Below are positions 49,609 to 58,678 of a DNA stretch of 64,000 bases, one piece after another. Below the pieces are notes generated by a model, which saw only the letters and a list, made by a program, of their open reading frames with translations, was not told the DNA's origin and did not search any database. Numbering within the stretch: position 1 is the stretch's first letter; every line of letters begins with the position of its first letter. Source of the stretch: Streptomyces sp. CG4 (GTDB lineage Bacteria > Actinomycetota > Actinomycetes > Streptomycetales > Streptomycetaceae); NCBI RefSeq assembly GCF_041080655.1, contig NZ_CP163525.1:6014001-6078000 (forward strand), written 5' to 3'. The translations under genes and the position numbers were made by a program.

Positions 49609-50619
49609 TTATGCTCCGTGGCATCCCTCGTAGACCTGGCCCGCCCCACACCAGCACTCCGCCCCCCTCAGCGGCGGCCAGGCAACCGCCCGCCCCCGCG
49701 CTGCCAGCGTCGTCGCATACTGCGGTAGCAGCGTCATGTCCTCCGGTGTCGTGCCCTCCGACGCTGCGAATGCCTCGTACGACGGGACCGTGCCCGTGAC
49801 GATGCCCAGGTTGGCCGTGCCGGAAGAGGACAGCTCGCGTAGGGAGGACTCTATGGTCGCGAGGTGGGTTTCGTGGGTCGGGTACTCCGAGGACAGGGTG
49901 GGGTACGCCGACAGTAGTTCTGTCAGTTCCTCCGCCGGCCAGTGCAGGACCGCCACCGGGAAGGGGCGGGAGAGGGCCTCGCGGTAGGCGCCGAGTTCGG
50001 CTCGGAGGCGGGAGATCTCGGCCTGGAGTTCTGCCGGGTTGTCCGAGCCCAGGGACCAGATGCGTTTCGGGTCGTGGAGTTCGTCCAGCGATACCGGGGA
50101 TGCGTGGAGCGAGTCCGCCAGGGTGTCCCAGGTGTCGTGCGGCAGGCCCAGCATGCGGCGGACGCGGTGGCGGCCGTAGAGGAGGGGATGGATGGAGGGC
50201 ATCGGTTCCGTGCCCTCCGGGAGGAGCAGGGTCGCTCCCTCCGTGAACGTCCCCTCCGCCGCCTCCAGCTCGTCGTGCGACTCCAGGGACTCCGCCACGA
50301 TCACCCACGGCGCCGGGTCCCGGGGAGCCGTCGTGCGGATGCCCTCGATGATCGCCCTTGCCTCCGCCTCGTGGCCGTACTCCCAGAGGTTCGACGCCTT
50401 CAGGGCGCGGATCAGGGGCGGGTTCTCCAGGCCGTCCGTCGTGGACAGCAGGCGGTCGTAGAGCGCGGTGGCCGCGGTGCGGTCGCCGGAGACTTCCAGG
50501 TGGGCCGCCGCCCTCAACAGCAGGGCCTCGGCGTCCTCGGGATACAGTCCGGCGGTCCGCTCCAGGCGTGCCGCTTCGGCGGCGTGGTCGACGTTCTCGG
50601 CAGGCGTGTCGGGGCGCAT
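49609..50619 (-). CDS. TPR-like protein with C-terminal SEC-C motif
   Basis: A 336-residue protein. The N-terminal half has helical repeats (RLERTAGLYPEDAEALLLRAAAHLEVSG, ALKASNLWEYGHEAEARAII) like TPRs. The C-terminus carries a SEC-C zinc motif (CWCGAGQVYEGCHG) related to that of SecA. It may bind a protein partner through the repeats. The start ATG 50619 lacks a strong ribosome site; GTG 50628 is an alternative. Confidence 0.83.
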   Translation of the reverse strand: MRPDTPAENVDHAAEAARLERTAGLYPEDAEALLLRAAAHLEVSGDRTAATALYDRLLSTTDGLENPPLIRALKASNLWEYGHEAEARAIIEGIRTTAPRDPAPWVIVAESLESHDELEAAEGTFTEGATLLLPEGTEPMPSIHPLLYGRHRVRRMLGLPHDTWDTLADSLHASPVSLDELHDPKRIWSLGSDNPAELQAEISRLRAELGAYREALSRPFPVAVLHWPAEELTELLSAYPTLSSEYPTHETHLATIESSLRELSSSGTANLGIVTGTVPSYEAFAASEGTTPEDMTLLPQYATTLAARGRAVAWPPLRGAECWCGAGQVYEGCHGA

Positions 50620-50747
50620 GGGGGACACCGTACTGCCGAGCCGGGACGGAGGGGGGTAAGTGCTGGTCAGGGGGTCGTCATCGGGGGGCGTCAACGGGCG
50701 TTCAAGTCGTGACACGGTCACTCCGTCGTCACACGGTCACTCCGCCG

Positions 50748-52223
50748 TCACTCCGTCACTCCGTCCACCTGCAGCGTCTGGATCGACTTCGGTGCGAACG
50801 ACGCCGACACCTTCTTGCCCGACAGGTAGGTGTCCGTGTGCGGTGTGTAGAGGTCCGCTCCGCCCGTCGTCACCGTGTTCCAGCGGGGGACGAGGCCGGC
50901 CGAGTCGCCGGTCACCGACGAGAAGCGGGACAGGTCGAAGGTCAGGGTCGTGGCCGACGACGAGGTGTTGGCCGCCACGATCACCAGGCGTTTCGCCTGT
51001 CGGTCCAGCGCCGCCGCCGCGTAGCTCACCCCCGTGTCCAGGATGGTCATTCCCGGGCGGATGTGGCGGGTGAATTGGGACAATACGTAGTACTTCGTCT
51101 GTATTGCGCCCGGCTGGAGCGTCGAGGCGTCGTACGCGATCGTCGCCCAGCCCGCGCTCGGGTCCATCACCTGCCAGTACACCCAGGCCGTGGGGTGCAG
51201 CCAGCGGAAGTCGTAGAGGAGGTTGCCGGCCAGGGTCAGGCCCGTCGCGTCGCTGTCTCCTGTTTCCGAGTTCCACAGCCCCTTGCCCGCCGTCGTCACC
51301 ACGTCCGTGTAGAGGAGGTCGCGGCGGCCGCCCGAGCCCTGGTAGCCGTGGACGTTGACCCGGTCCACGTAGGACTTTGTCGCCGAGGAGAAGGAGTTCC
51401 AGGTCGTGCGGGCCAGGTCGTAGCTGGTTTCGTCGGATGCGGAGATCTTCGTCGCCGTCAGGCCTCGTTGGTCCAACTCGCTTCTCAGGTACGGGAGTAC
51501 GGCCGCCTGGACCGTCGCGTCCATGTGGCAGCCCTCCTGGGTGCCCGTCGCCGTCCACCAGGAGGACGACGGCTCGTTGAAGGCCTCCACCGTCGAGAAC
51601 GTCACTCCCCAGTTCTGCTCCGCGTACAGGGCCACCGCCGCCAGATGGGAGGCGTGCCGGCGGTAGTTCCAGGACTGGAGGTTGTTGCCGCCGTCCGACG
51701 CGCCCGACGGGTTGTGGTTCAGGCACATCCACCACATCGGGGAGTTGGCGAACAGCTCGGTGGTCGCGCCCCGTTGGGCCGCCTTCTGCAGCATCGCGCG
51801 CTGCGTCGCGTCCGCCGTCCACTTCCACGACGAGGAGGTCGGGTCCTCGTTCGTCCAGTCCTGCCAGTAGCCCTCGATCTGCTTGAAGGACGGGATGTTC
51901 GGGGAGGCGGTCATCGACTCGCCGCCCACGCTGTTCCAGCTGCATCCGCCCAGGTTGTAGCGGGCCATGTTCAGGCCCAGGCCGGGGAGTGCCGTGCCGT
52001 TGTACGTCGTCGTCCTTGTCGTGAAGAAGATGTCCGCGAAGTCGTCCCGCGCGCCGAAGACGTTCGCCCACCAGGCCAGCGAGGTGCCCCAGCCCTCCCA
52101 AGTGCCGTACGTGGTGGACGGGTTGATCGCAATCGTCGCGTCCGCCTGTGCCGTGCCCGTGGCCAGGGTGGTGCCCAGGAGGCCGCCGCCCGCTGCGGCC
52201 AACAGTGTTCTGCGTCGGATCAT
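50748..52223 (-). CDS. Secreted GH30-type glycosidase (endo-beta-1,6-galactanase-like)
   Basis: A 491-residue exported glycosidase. The signal peptide begins IRRRTLLAAAGGGLLGTTLA with a twin-Arg-like start. EGWGTSLAWWANVFGARDD, LGLNMARYNLGGCSW, SPMWWMC and EAFNEP (acid/base Glu) are typical, with the probable nucleophile in GLWNSETGDSD. It resembles endo-beta-1,6-galactanases from Streptomyces, which act on arabinogalactan side chains, and is likely to aid plant-polymer use. The start MIRRRT at 52223 is preferred over the longer reading. Confidence 0.87.
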   Translation of the reverse strand: MIRRRTLLAAAGGGLLGTTLATGTAQADATIAINPSTTYGTWEGWGTSLAWWANVFGARDDFADIFFTTRTTTYNGTALPGLGLNMARYNLGGCSWNSVGGESMTASPNIPSFKQIEGYWQDWTNEDPTSSSWKWTADATQRAMLQKAAQRGATTELFANSPMWWMCLNHNPSGASDGGNNLQSWNYRRHASHLAAVALYAEQNWGVTFSTVEAFNEPSSSWWTATGTQEGCHMDATVQAAVLPYLRSELDQRGLTATKISASDETSYDLARTTWNSFSSATKSYVDRVNVHGYQGSGGRRDLLYTDVVTTAGKGLWNSETGDSDATGLTLAGNLLYDFRWLHPTAWVYWQVMDPSAGWATIAYDASTLQPGAIQTKYYVLSQFTRHIRPGMTILDTGVSYAAAALDRQAKRLVIVAANTSSSATTLTFDLSRFSSVTGDSAGLVPRWNTVTTGGADLYTPHTDTYLSGKKVSASFAPKSIQTLQVDGVTE

Positions 52224-52418
52224 GGCTTCTCCGCCTCTCCCTTGAGGCCTCTCCGTTGCGGCTTCGGCAGCAGGAAGCATCGGGGGTGGCGGGTGGGCTT
52301 GTCGAGGGTTGTGACAGGCCTTTCTCTAACCCGTTGAGAAACCAGGCGTGGCTCTTCTTCCGGCGTGCGGCTATGGCCTGTTGTGCGCTCCGGGCCTATG
52401 GTGCGGGCGGCTCCCGTG

Positions 52419-52466
52419 GAGGTCGGCGTGGGGGTCGGCGCGGAGGTCGGCGCGGAGGTGGGTGCG
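52419..52466 (+). repeat. 12-bp tandem repeat upstream of the sortase start
   Basis: Four head-to-tail 12-bp units (GAGGTCGGCGTG, GGGGTCGGCGCG, GAGGTCGGCGCG, GAGGTGGGTGCG) end two bases before the chosen start ATG 52468. The last unit supplies the GGAGG-like ribosome site. Confidence 0.8.
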
Positions 52467-52467
52467 G

Positions 52468-53262
52468 ATGCGGGTTCGGTCCGGCGTGCGGGTCGTACGG
52501 CACGGCGACCGGCGTCGGCGTGTCCGGCGTCGGAGGGTGCTGTGGGGCGGCGGCGAGGTGCTCGTCACGGTCGGGGTGCTGCTCATGCTGCTGGTCGTGC
52601 ACCAGCTGTGGTGGACCAACCGGGAGGCCCGGCGCGGCGCTGAGCGGAAGGTGGAGGCCCTGGAGCGGGAGTGGGGCAACCCGGAGGCGGGTGCCGGCAG
52701 TGGTCCGGCGGTCGCGCCCTCCGCCTCGGCCACGGCTCCCGCGGCCGGCCCCGGCAGGTCCGCCTCCCGCGCGCCGCAGTCGTCGTACGTCCCCGCCTCC
52801 CTGCCCCGGCGCTCGCAGGCGTACGCGGTCCTCGACATCCCGCGGCTCGGGCTGCGCGTCCCCGTCGCCGAGGGCGTGAGCAAGGCCGACGTCCTCAACA
52901 TGGGGTACGTCGGCCACTACCGGGGCACCCAACAGCCGGGCCAGGCGGGCAACTTCGCGCTCGCCGGGCACCGGAACACGCACGGTGAGCCGTTCCGGTA
53001 CCTGCCCCGGCTGCGGCGCGGGGACGACATCGAGGTGGAGACGCGGACGGCGACGTACGTCTACGGCGTCGACCAGATCCTGCCGCAGACCTCGGCGACG
53101 GACTCGGGGGTCGTCCGGCCCGTCCCGCGCTCCCTCGTCCGGCCGTCCTACGGGTACGACCAGCCGGGCTACTACATCACCCTGACCACCTGCACCCCCG
53201 AGTTCACCTCGCGCTACCGGATGGTGGTGTGGGGGAAGCTCATCTCCATGCGGCCCAGGTGA
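52468..53262 (+). CDS. Class E sortase
   Basis: A 264-residue transpeptidase that anchors surface proteins to the cell wall. An N-terminal membrane helix (GGEVLVTVGVLLMLLVVHQLW) precedes the sortase domain. The catalytic set is His168 (LAGHRNTHG), Cys242 (TLTTCTPEF) and probably Arg249. Class E sortases of Streptomyces process LAxTG-type signals. A protein with LARTG lies further on in this window. ATG 52468 has GGAGG nine bases upstream, so the longer Arg-rich frame was not used. Confidence 0.9.
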   Translation: MRVRSGVRVVRHGDRRRRVRRRRVLWGGGEVLVTVGVLLMLLVVHQLWWTNREARRGAERKVEALEREWGNPEAGAGSGPAVAPSASATAPAAGPGRSASRAPQSSYVPASLPRRSQAYAVLDIPRLGLRVPVAEGVSKADVLNMGYVGHYRGTQQPGQAGNFALAGHRNTHGEPFRYLPRLRRGDDIEVETRTATYVYGVDQILPQTSATDSGVVRPVPRSLVRPSYGYDQPGYYITLTTCTPEFTSRYRMVVWGKLISMRPR

Positions 53263-53304
53263 GCGACCCGGTACCGGCTCAGGCGAGCCCGGGGATCCCC
53301 GCAC

Positions 53305-54699
53305 TCACCGCTCCCGCAGCACCACCACACTCACCGCCCCCACCGCCGCCAGCCCCGCCGACACCAGCAGGGCGATGTTCGCGCCGTGGGCCAGATTTCC
53401 GGACGAGGTCGCGAGGGCGATGGTCAGGGCGACGCCGGCGCTGGATCCGATGTAGCGGAAGGTCTGCTGGGCGCCGGAGCCCATCGCGGCGCGTTCGCGC
53501 GGGACCGAGTCCACGGCGAGCAGGGGCAGCGCGCCGTTGAGCAGACCGCTGCCCACTCCGCCGACGATCAGGCCGGGCAGCAGCCGGGTCCAGGAGCCGG
53601 AGCCGATGGCGCCGAGCATGGTCAGGACGCCGACGGCGTGCAGGGCGAAGCCGACGGCGAGCTGGGTGCGCGGGGCGATCCGGCCGGCCAGGTGCTTGAC
53701 CTGGAGCGCGACGGTGAAGCTCAGCCCGGACCAGAGCAGGAGCAGCCAGGCGGTGTCGACGGGGGACAGCCGGAGCGTCTGTTGGATCAGGGCGGGCAGG
53801 AAGCTGAAGGGGGCGATCACGGCGAGGCCGGTGAACAGTCCGCCGGTGGCCGAGGCCAGGAAGGGGGTGTGGCGCAGCAGGCCGAGGTCGATCATCGGAG
53901 TGCCGGTCCGGCGCTCCACGGCGACGAACAGCGCCATCAGGACGACGGCGGCCGCGAAGAGGAGCCCGACCGGTGCGCGCAGCCAGCCGTCGCGGCCCAG
54001 GGTCAGGGCTGCGACCAGGGCCACCAGGGCCAGGCCGAAGGTCAGGGCGCCGAGGACGTCCGGGCGGCCGCCGCGCGGGGCGCGGGACTCGGTGAGCGCA
54101 CGGGTGCCGAGCGCGGCGACCACGAGGGCGGCGGCGCCCAGGACGCCGTACGCCACCCGCCAGGTCGGCAGCGCGCCCGCGATCAGCGGGCCGACCGCGA
54201 TGCCGCCGCTGACGAAGGCGCCCCACACGCCGGTCGCGTGGAGACGGCCGCGCGGTGCGGGGAAGGCCGCCACCAGGAGGCCGAGACTGCTGGCCAGGAT
54301 GGCCGCGCTCGCCGCTCCCTGGGCGATGCGGGCGAGGGTGAACTGCCAGGTCGAGGTCGTGAGGGCGCCGAGCGCGGTGGTGAGGCCGAGGGCCAGGGTG
54401 CCGCCGAGGAAGATCCGGCGGCGGCCGTAGTCGTCGGCGAGGCTGCCGGCCACCAGCAGCAGGGCGGCGAGGCCGAGCGGGGTGCCGTTCAGCAGCCAGG
54501 CCTGGCCGGAGAGCGGGGTGTGCAGTGCGGCCGCGGTGTCCGGGAGCGTGACCATCGGGGCGGTGTACGTCATCAGGGTCACGGCGGTGGCCGCGCTGGT
54601 CAGGGCGAGGGTGGCCCGGGGGCGGGCGCGGGCGTCCCGGGCGGTGGCGCCGCGGACGGCCGCGCCGGCGGGGGTGGTGGCGGAGTCGAGCCCGGTCAT
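53305..54699 (-). CDS. MFS drug/metabolite exporter
   Basis: A 464-residue membrane transporter with about 14 helices. The opening LALTSAATAVTLMTYTAPMV, the A-motif GSLADDYGRRRIFLGG and the later LTFGLALVALVAALTLG fit DHA2-like MFS exporters. It is divergent from an HxlR regulator, with twin operators between them, so it is probably controlled by that regulator. Substrate unknown. Confidence 0.9.
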   Translation of the reverse strand: MTGLDSATTPAGAAVRGATARDARARPRATLALTSAATAVTLMTYTAPMVTLPDTAAALHTPLSGQAWLLNGTPLGLAALLLVAGSLADDYGRRRIFLGGTLALGLTTALGALTTSTWQFTLARIAQGAASAAILASSLGLLVAAFPAPRGRLHATGVWGAFVSGGIAVGPLIAGALPTWRVAYGVLGAAALVVAALGTRALTESRAPRGGRPDVLGALTFGLALVALVAALTLGRDGWLRAPVGLLFAAAVVLMALFVAVERRTGTPMIDLGLLRHTPFLASATGGLFTGLAVIAPFSFLPALIQQTLRLSPVDTAWLLLLWSGLSFTVALQVKHLAGRIAPRTQLAVGFALHAVGVLTMLGAIGSGSWTRLLPGLIVGGVGSGLLNGALPLLAVDSVPRERAAMGSGAQQTFRYIGSSAGVALTIALATSSGNLAHGANIALLVSAGLAAVGAVSVVVLRER

Positions 54700-54764
54700 G
54701 GCGTGGTCCTGTCCTTCCGGGGCCTGCGGCGACGTACGGCGGTCGCCCAGCCGGCCGAGGGGAG

Positions 54765-54781
54765 GGTTCGGTCATTGAACC
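54765..54781. promoter_or_regulatory. HxlR operator, copy 1
   Basis: GGTTCGGTCATTGAACC, with 5-bp perfect arms (GGTTC/GAACC) around seven bases, in the divergent MFS/HxlR region. Confidence 0.65.
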
Positions 54782-54809
54782 GACCTGTCCCGGCCACCGT
54801 AACACCATC

Positions 54810-54826
54810 GGTTCGGTCACTGAACC
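54810..54826. promoter_or_regulatory. HxlR operator, copy 2
   Basis: GGTTCGGTCACTGAACC, differing from copy 1 at one base, 45 bp away. It lies 32 bp before the HxlR start, so it may mediate autoregulation. Confidence 0.65.
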
Positions 54827-54857
54827 AAGAGGTCGGAAAGTGGCTACAGTGGACGGC

Positions 54858-55385
54858 ATGGCACTGGGCAAGGACTACGTGACACAGGAGTGCTCGATCG
54901 CCCGCGCGCTCGAGATCGTCGGCGAGCGCTGGACGCTGCTCGTCGTCCGGGACGCGCTGTACGGCGTGCGGCGCTACAACGACTTCCTGGTCCACCTCGG
55001 CATCCCGCGCGCCGTCCTGGCCGCCCGGCTGCAGACCCTGACCGCCGAGGGCATCCTCGAAAAGCGCCGCTACCAGCACGCGCCGCCGCGCGACGAGTAC
55101 GTCCTCACCGAGCGCGGCATCGCCCTGTGGCCCACCCTGCGCTCCCTCGGCCTGTGGGGGCGCGAGCACTTCTCCGAGACGCAGCTGCGGTACTTCCGGC
55201 ACGTGGACTGCGGCACGGAACTCGGCCCGTACGGCGAATGCCCCGCGTGCCGGACCGTCGTACCGGTCGAGGACGTCGTCATGGAACCCGGTGCCGACCT
55301 CGACCAGGACCCGGCGGACCCGGTCAGCCGGGCCCTGCTCAAGCCGAAGCGGCTGCTGGAGCCCCTGGAGACGGAACCCGCCTGA
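54858..55385 (+). CDS. HxlR-family transcriptional regulator
   Basis: A 175-residue regulator. The winged HTH core is typical of HxlR: CSIARALEIVGERWTLLVVRDALYGVRRYNDFLVHLG, then LAARLQTLTAEGILEKRRY and YVLTERGIALWPTL. A Cys-containing tail (ECPACRTVV) follows. ATG 54858 (MALGKDYV) matches the family start. Twin operators in its promoter and a divergent MFS gene point to a drug- or redox-responsive pair. Confidence 0.9.
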   Translation: MALGKDYVTQECSIARALEIVGERWTLLVVRDALYGVRRYNDFLVHLGIPRAVLAARLQTLTAEGILEKRRYQHAPPRDEYVLTERGIALWPTLRSLGLWGREHFSETQLRYFRHVDCGTELGPYGECPACRTVVPVEDVVMEPGADLDQDPADPVSRALLKPKRLLEPLETEPA

Positions 55386-55402
55386 CCGCGGGTCCGTGTC
55401 GC

Positions 55403-56239
55403 TCAGGAAGCCGGTGAGCCGTCGCCCCTGAGCAGGTCGATCCCCATCCGGTCGGTGTGGTCCGAGCGGCCGCCCAGGCGGTGGACGACCACCCACCGGC
55501 CGTCCGCCATGGCCCCGGCGAAGACGGAGGCGTGGCGGGTCGCGCCGTTGTGCCACAGCAGCGGGCCGGCCGTCTGCCACGAGGGCGCGGGATCGCCCAG
55601 CCGGCGCTCCATCGCCAGCCGGACCAGCAGATCGGCGACAGCGCGCGGGGTGGCCCACAGGCCGCCTGCCGGAAGGATCGCCCCGTCCATGGTCCAGGGC
55701 CTGCGGTCCCGGCCGAGGAACCCGGGCGCGAGCAGCCGCCGGCCGGCCTCGGGGCGCGCGCTCACCTCATGGACGTCCAGCGGCCGCAGCACATGCTCGG
55801 CGAGCAGTTCCTCGTACGAGGCGCCGGCCGCGACGACCAGCGCCGCGCCCAGCACGGCGTACCCGAGGTTGGAGTACTCCTCCTGCTGCCCCGGCGGCCG
55901 GACCGCGACCCCGTCCAGCCGGCCGAGCAGCCGGCGCAGGGCGTCGGCGTCGAACGCGGCGTACGGATCGCGGCCCTGTGTCCCGGGTGGGAGGCGGGGC
56001 AGCCCGGAGGTGTGCGCGGCCAGGTGCCGCAGGGTGATGCCGGTGCCCGGTGCGGCGGGGAGCCAGCGCTCGACGGGGTCGTCGACGTCGAGCAGGCCCG
56101 CGGCCGCCATGCGCATGAGCGCCGTACCGGTGAGCACTTTGGTGAAGGAGCCGATCTCGACGAACCGGTCCAGCGTGTGACCGTCACCGACGTGTGCCGG
56201 AGAGGAGTCGCTCAGGACGCAGGTGGGAGTGCGCGGCAC
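55403..56239 (-). CDS. Serine hydrolase of the beta-lactamase/penicillin-binding family
   Basis: A 278-residue protein. The catalytic SxxK is SFTK (Ser31-Lys34), the YSN motif is in EEYSNLGYAVLG and HLAAHTSGLP is also present. The N-terminus is short and the start GTG 56239, behind AAAGGG, was chosen because homology begins there; a longer reading upstream is not related. No signal peptide is clear, so it is probably cytosolic, perhaps an esterase or D-amino-acid-peptide hydrolase. Confidence 0.83.
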   Translation of the reverse strand: MPRTPTCVLSDSSPAHVGDGHTLDRFVEIGSFTKVLTGTALMRMAAAGLLDVDDPVERWLPAAPGTGITLRHLAAHTSGLPRLPPGTQGRDPYAAFDADALRRLLGRLDGVAVRPPGQQEEYSNLGYAVLGAALVVAAGASYEELLAEHVLRPLDVHEVSARPEAGRRLLAPGFLGRDRRPWTMDGAILPAGGLWATPRAVADLLVRLAMERRLGDPAPSWQTAGPLLWHNGATRHASVFAGAMADGRWVVVHRLGGRSDHTDRMGIDLLRGDGSPAS

Positions 56240-56423
56240 GCGGGGCCCTTTCGGCTGGGGCGGCGGTGAGGTCGGCCCGGTCGGCCTCACACATTGTCCG
56301 TCAGGGGCGCGGGCGGTACCCGTGGATTTCGGCCGGCACCGGCCCCCGTACCCGGTGTCGGCGCTGGTCAGGTATAAAGGGCGGGTGGATGGTGGCCGTT
56401 GTGACCGTGGGGAGGGGAGCCGA

Positions 56424-56735
56424 GTGGTCCGCAGTCTCGCGCGGTCGCGTGCGCTCGCCCCGCTGCTCCTTCTGCTGCTGCCGCTCCTGCTGCTCGACAC
56501 CGGCAACCTGACCGCGACCGTGGCGCTGGCCGCGACCGCCGCCGCCGGTTCCGCGCTCGCCCTCTGCTCCGTCCTCGCCGCCCGCAGCGCGCCCGCCGTC
56601 CCGCCCACCCGGGTCCGTACGGCGATCCGCGACCGGGCCCGGCGCACGGCCTTCCTGCCCCAGCGCGATCCCGACGCCGCCGGCCGACGCCGGCCCAGGG
56701 CACCCGGACTCGCCCTTCCGGCGACCGCCGCGTAG
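56424..56735 (+). CDS. DUF6412-like small membrane protein
   Basis: A 103-residue protein. The first ~30 residues (RALAPLLLLLLPLLLLDTG) and the next (TVALAATAAAGSALALCSVL) form two membrane helices, followed by a basic tail (RDRARRTAFLPQRDPDAAGRR). It precedes a YidC-like gene by 127 bp, the usual arrangement of DUF6412 genes in Streptomyces. The GTG at 56424 follows GGGGAGGGGAG. Confidence 0.72.
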   Translation: MVRSLARSRALAPLLLLLLPLLLLDTGNLTATVALAATAAAGSALALCSVLAARSAPAVPPTRVRTAIRDRARRTAFLPQRDPDAAGRRRPRAPGLALPATAA

Positions 56736-56862
56736 GGACACGTCTCACCGCACACCTCGTACAGCCTCGTACGGTTCGTACGTGACCCCGCGCGGGTCGT
56801 CATGCCGCCCTGCTCACTTTCAGCACGCTTCCGGCACGACGAGACCCCCGGAGGGCTCACCC

Positions 56863-57588
56863 ATGTCCGTCTTCACCGTCTTCGCCCGCCTGGTCGAGCA
56901 GCTCGCCGACCTGCTCCAGCCGTTCTTCCACGCCTCCGCGGCCGCCGCCGCGATCGTCCTGTTCACCGCGCTCGTACGACTCCTCGTCCACCCGCTGTCC
57001 CGCGCCGCCGCCCGCGGCCAGCGCGCCCGCACCGCACTCCAGCCGAAGATCGCCGAGCTGCGCAAGAAGCACGGCAAGGATCCGGAGCGGCTGCAGAAGG
57101 CGGTCATGGAACTGCATGCCGAGGAAAAGGTCTCGCCGCTCTCCGGCTGTCTGCCCGGTCTGCTCCAGCTGCCCGCGTTCTTCCTGCTCTACCACCTCTT
57201 CTCCAGCTCCACGATCGGCGGTGAGACCAACGGCCTGCTCTCCCACCAGCTGCTCTCGGCGCCGCTCGGCGGGCGCTGGGCCGACGCACTCGGCGCCGGC
57301 GGGCCGTTCGGCGCCACCGGGCTGGTCTACCTCGGGCTGTTCGTCCTCGTCGCGGCCGTCGCCGCCTTCAACTACCGGCGCACCCGGCGGATGACGGCGG
57401 ACAACCCGGTCACCCTGGGCACCGGGGACGGCGAGCAGGTGCCGGGGCTCGGCGCGGTCACCAAGGTCATGCCGTTCATGTCCTTCTTCACGCTCGTCAC
57501 CGTGGCGGTCGTACCGCTCGCCGCCGCGCTGTACGTCGTCACCAGCACCACATGGAGCGCGGTGGAAAGGGCGGCCCTCTACCGCTGA
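56863..57588 (+). CDS. YidC/Oxa1-family membrane insertase paralogue
   Basis: A 241-residue insertase. It has the YidC core with about five helices: VLFTALVRLLVHPLSRAAAR, then HGKDPERLQKAVMELHAEEKV in the cytoplasmic loop, PLSGCLPGLLQLPAFFLLYHLF and AVTKVMPFMSFFTLVTVAVVP. It lacks the N-terminal periplasmic domain of proteobacterial YidC, as usual for Gram-positives. The essential housekeeping YidC is expected near the origin, so this is probably a second paralogue. Confidence 0.88.
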   Translation: MSVFTVFARLVEQLADLLQPFFHASAAAAAIVLFTALVRLLVHPLSRAAARGQRARTALQPKIAELRKKHGKDPERLQKAVMELHAEEKVSPLSGCLPGLLQLPAFFLLYHLFSSSTIGGETNGLLSHQLLSAPLGGRWADALGAGGPFGATGLVYLGLFVLVAAVAAFNYRRTRRMTADNPVTLGTGDGEQVPGLGAVTKVMPFMSFFTLVTVAVVPLAAALYVVTSTTWSAVERAALYR

Positions 57589-57724
57589 CCAGCCGAAAGA
57601 ACTCCGGTTACGGTCCAGTACGTGAACAGGGTCTTGCGGAGTGGACGGCGGGATTGGAGGATCGGCCAGTCCTCCGATGGCTGCACCCATCGGCCGGGCG
57701 CCCGCGACCGAGGGAGATGTGACC

Positions 57725-58582
57725 ATGAAGCTGCTGCGAGTCGGCACGGCGGGGGCGGAGCGGCCCGCGCTGCTGGACGCCGGGGGAACGCTCAGGGACC
57801 TGTCCGGGATCGTGCACGACATCGACGGCGCCCTCCTCGCCGACGAGGTCGCGCTCGCCCGGGTACGGGCGGCCGCCGAGAGCGGCGAGCTGCCCGCGCT
57901 GGACCCGACGGGGCTGCGGATCGGGCCGCCGCTCGGCCGTATCGGCAAGATCGTGTGCATCGGGCTCAACTACCACGACCACGCCCGCGAGACGGGCGCC
58001 CAGCCGCCCGCCGAACCGGTCGTCTTCTTCAAGGCGCCGGACACGGTCGTCGGGCCGAACGACACCGTGCTCGTCCCCCGCGCGTCGGTGAAGACCGACT
58101 GGGAGGTGGAGCTGGCCGTCGTCATCGGGCGTACGGCCCGCTATCTGGAGTCGGCCGAGGAGGCGCTCGCGCATGTCGCGGGGTACGCCGTGGCCCATGA
58201 CGTGTCCGAGCGGGAGTTCCAGATCGAGCGGGGCGGAACCTGGGACAAGGGCAAGAACTGCGAGACGTTCAACCCGCTCGGGCCGTGGCTGGTGACGGCG
58301 GACGAGATCCCGGATCCGCAGCGGCTGTCGCTGAAGCTGTGGGTCAACGGCGAGCTGAAGCAGGACGGTTCGACGGCCGAGCAGATCTTTCCCGTCGCGG
58401 AAGTCGTGCGGTACGTCAGCCAGTTCATGACGCTCCATCCCGGGGACGTCATCAATACGGGGACGCCGGCGGGGGTGGCGATGGGGCAGCCCGAGCCGAA
58501 GCCGTATCTGCGGGCCGGGGATGTTGTCGAGCTGGAGATCGCTGGGCTCGGTCGGCAGCGACAGGAGTTGAAGGACGCGTAG
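57725..58582 (+). CDS. Fumarylacetoacetate hydrolase family protein
   Basis: A 285-residue metal-dependent hydrolase/isomerase. KIVCIGLNYHDHARETG, FKAPDTVVGPNDT, DWEVELAVVIGR and the block VINTGTPAGVAMGQ are diagnostic. Members hydrolyse or isomerise 2-oxo acids from aromatic degradation, so the substrate is not fixed. ATG 57725 follows GAGGGAGATG. A terminator-like repeat hairpin lies just downstream. Confidence 0.9.
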   Translation: MKLLRVGTAGAERPALLDAGGTLRDLSGIVHDIDGALLADEVALARVRAAAESGELPALDPTGLRIGPPLGRIGKIVCIGLNYHDHARETGAQPPAEPVVFFKAPDTVVGPNDTVLVPRASVKTDWEVELAVVIGRTARYLESAEEALAHVAGYAVAHDVSEREFQIERGGTWDKGKNCETFNPLGPWLVTADEIPDPQRLSLKLWVNGELKQDGSTAEQIFPVAEVVRYVSQFMTLHPGDVINTGTPAGVAMGQPEPKPYLRAGDVVELEIAGLGRQRQELKDA

Positions 58583-58602
58583 ACGCTCCGCTGGGGAGCG
58601 CC

Positions 58603-58673
58603 GGGGAACTGCGGGTTCGTCGCCGGCTGCGGGTGGTTCGTGGCTGGTCGCGCAGTTCCCCGCGCCCCTTTTT
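58603..58673 (+). terminator. Long inverted repeat terminator of a dispersed Streptomyces type
   Basis: GGGGAACTGCG (58603-58613) and CGCAGTTCCCC (58651-58661) pair perfectly with a 37-base loop. CGCGCCCCTTTTT follows, a T run after the stem that suits the FAH gene. The arm sequence recurs at 62536. Confidence 0.7.
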
Positions 58674-58678
58674 GTCGG

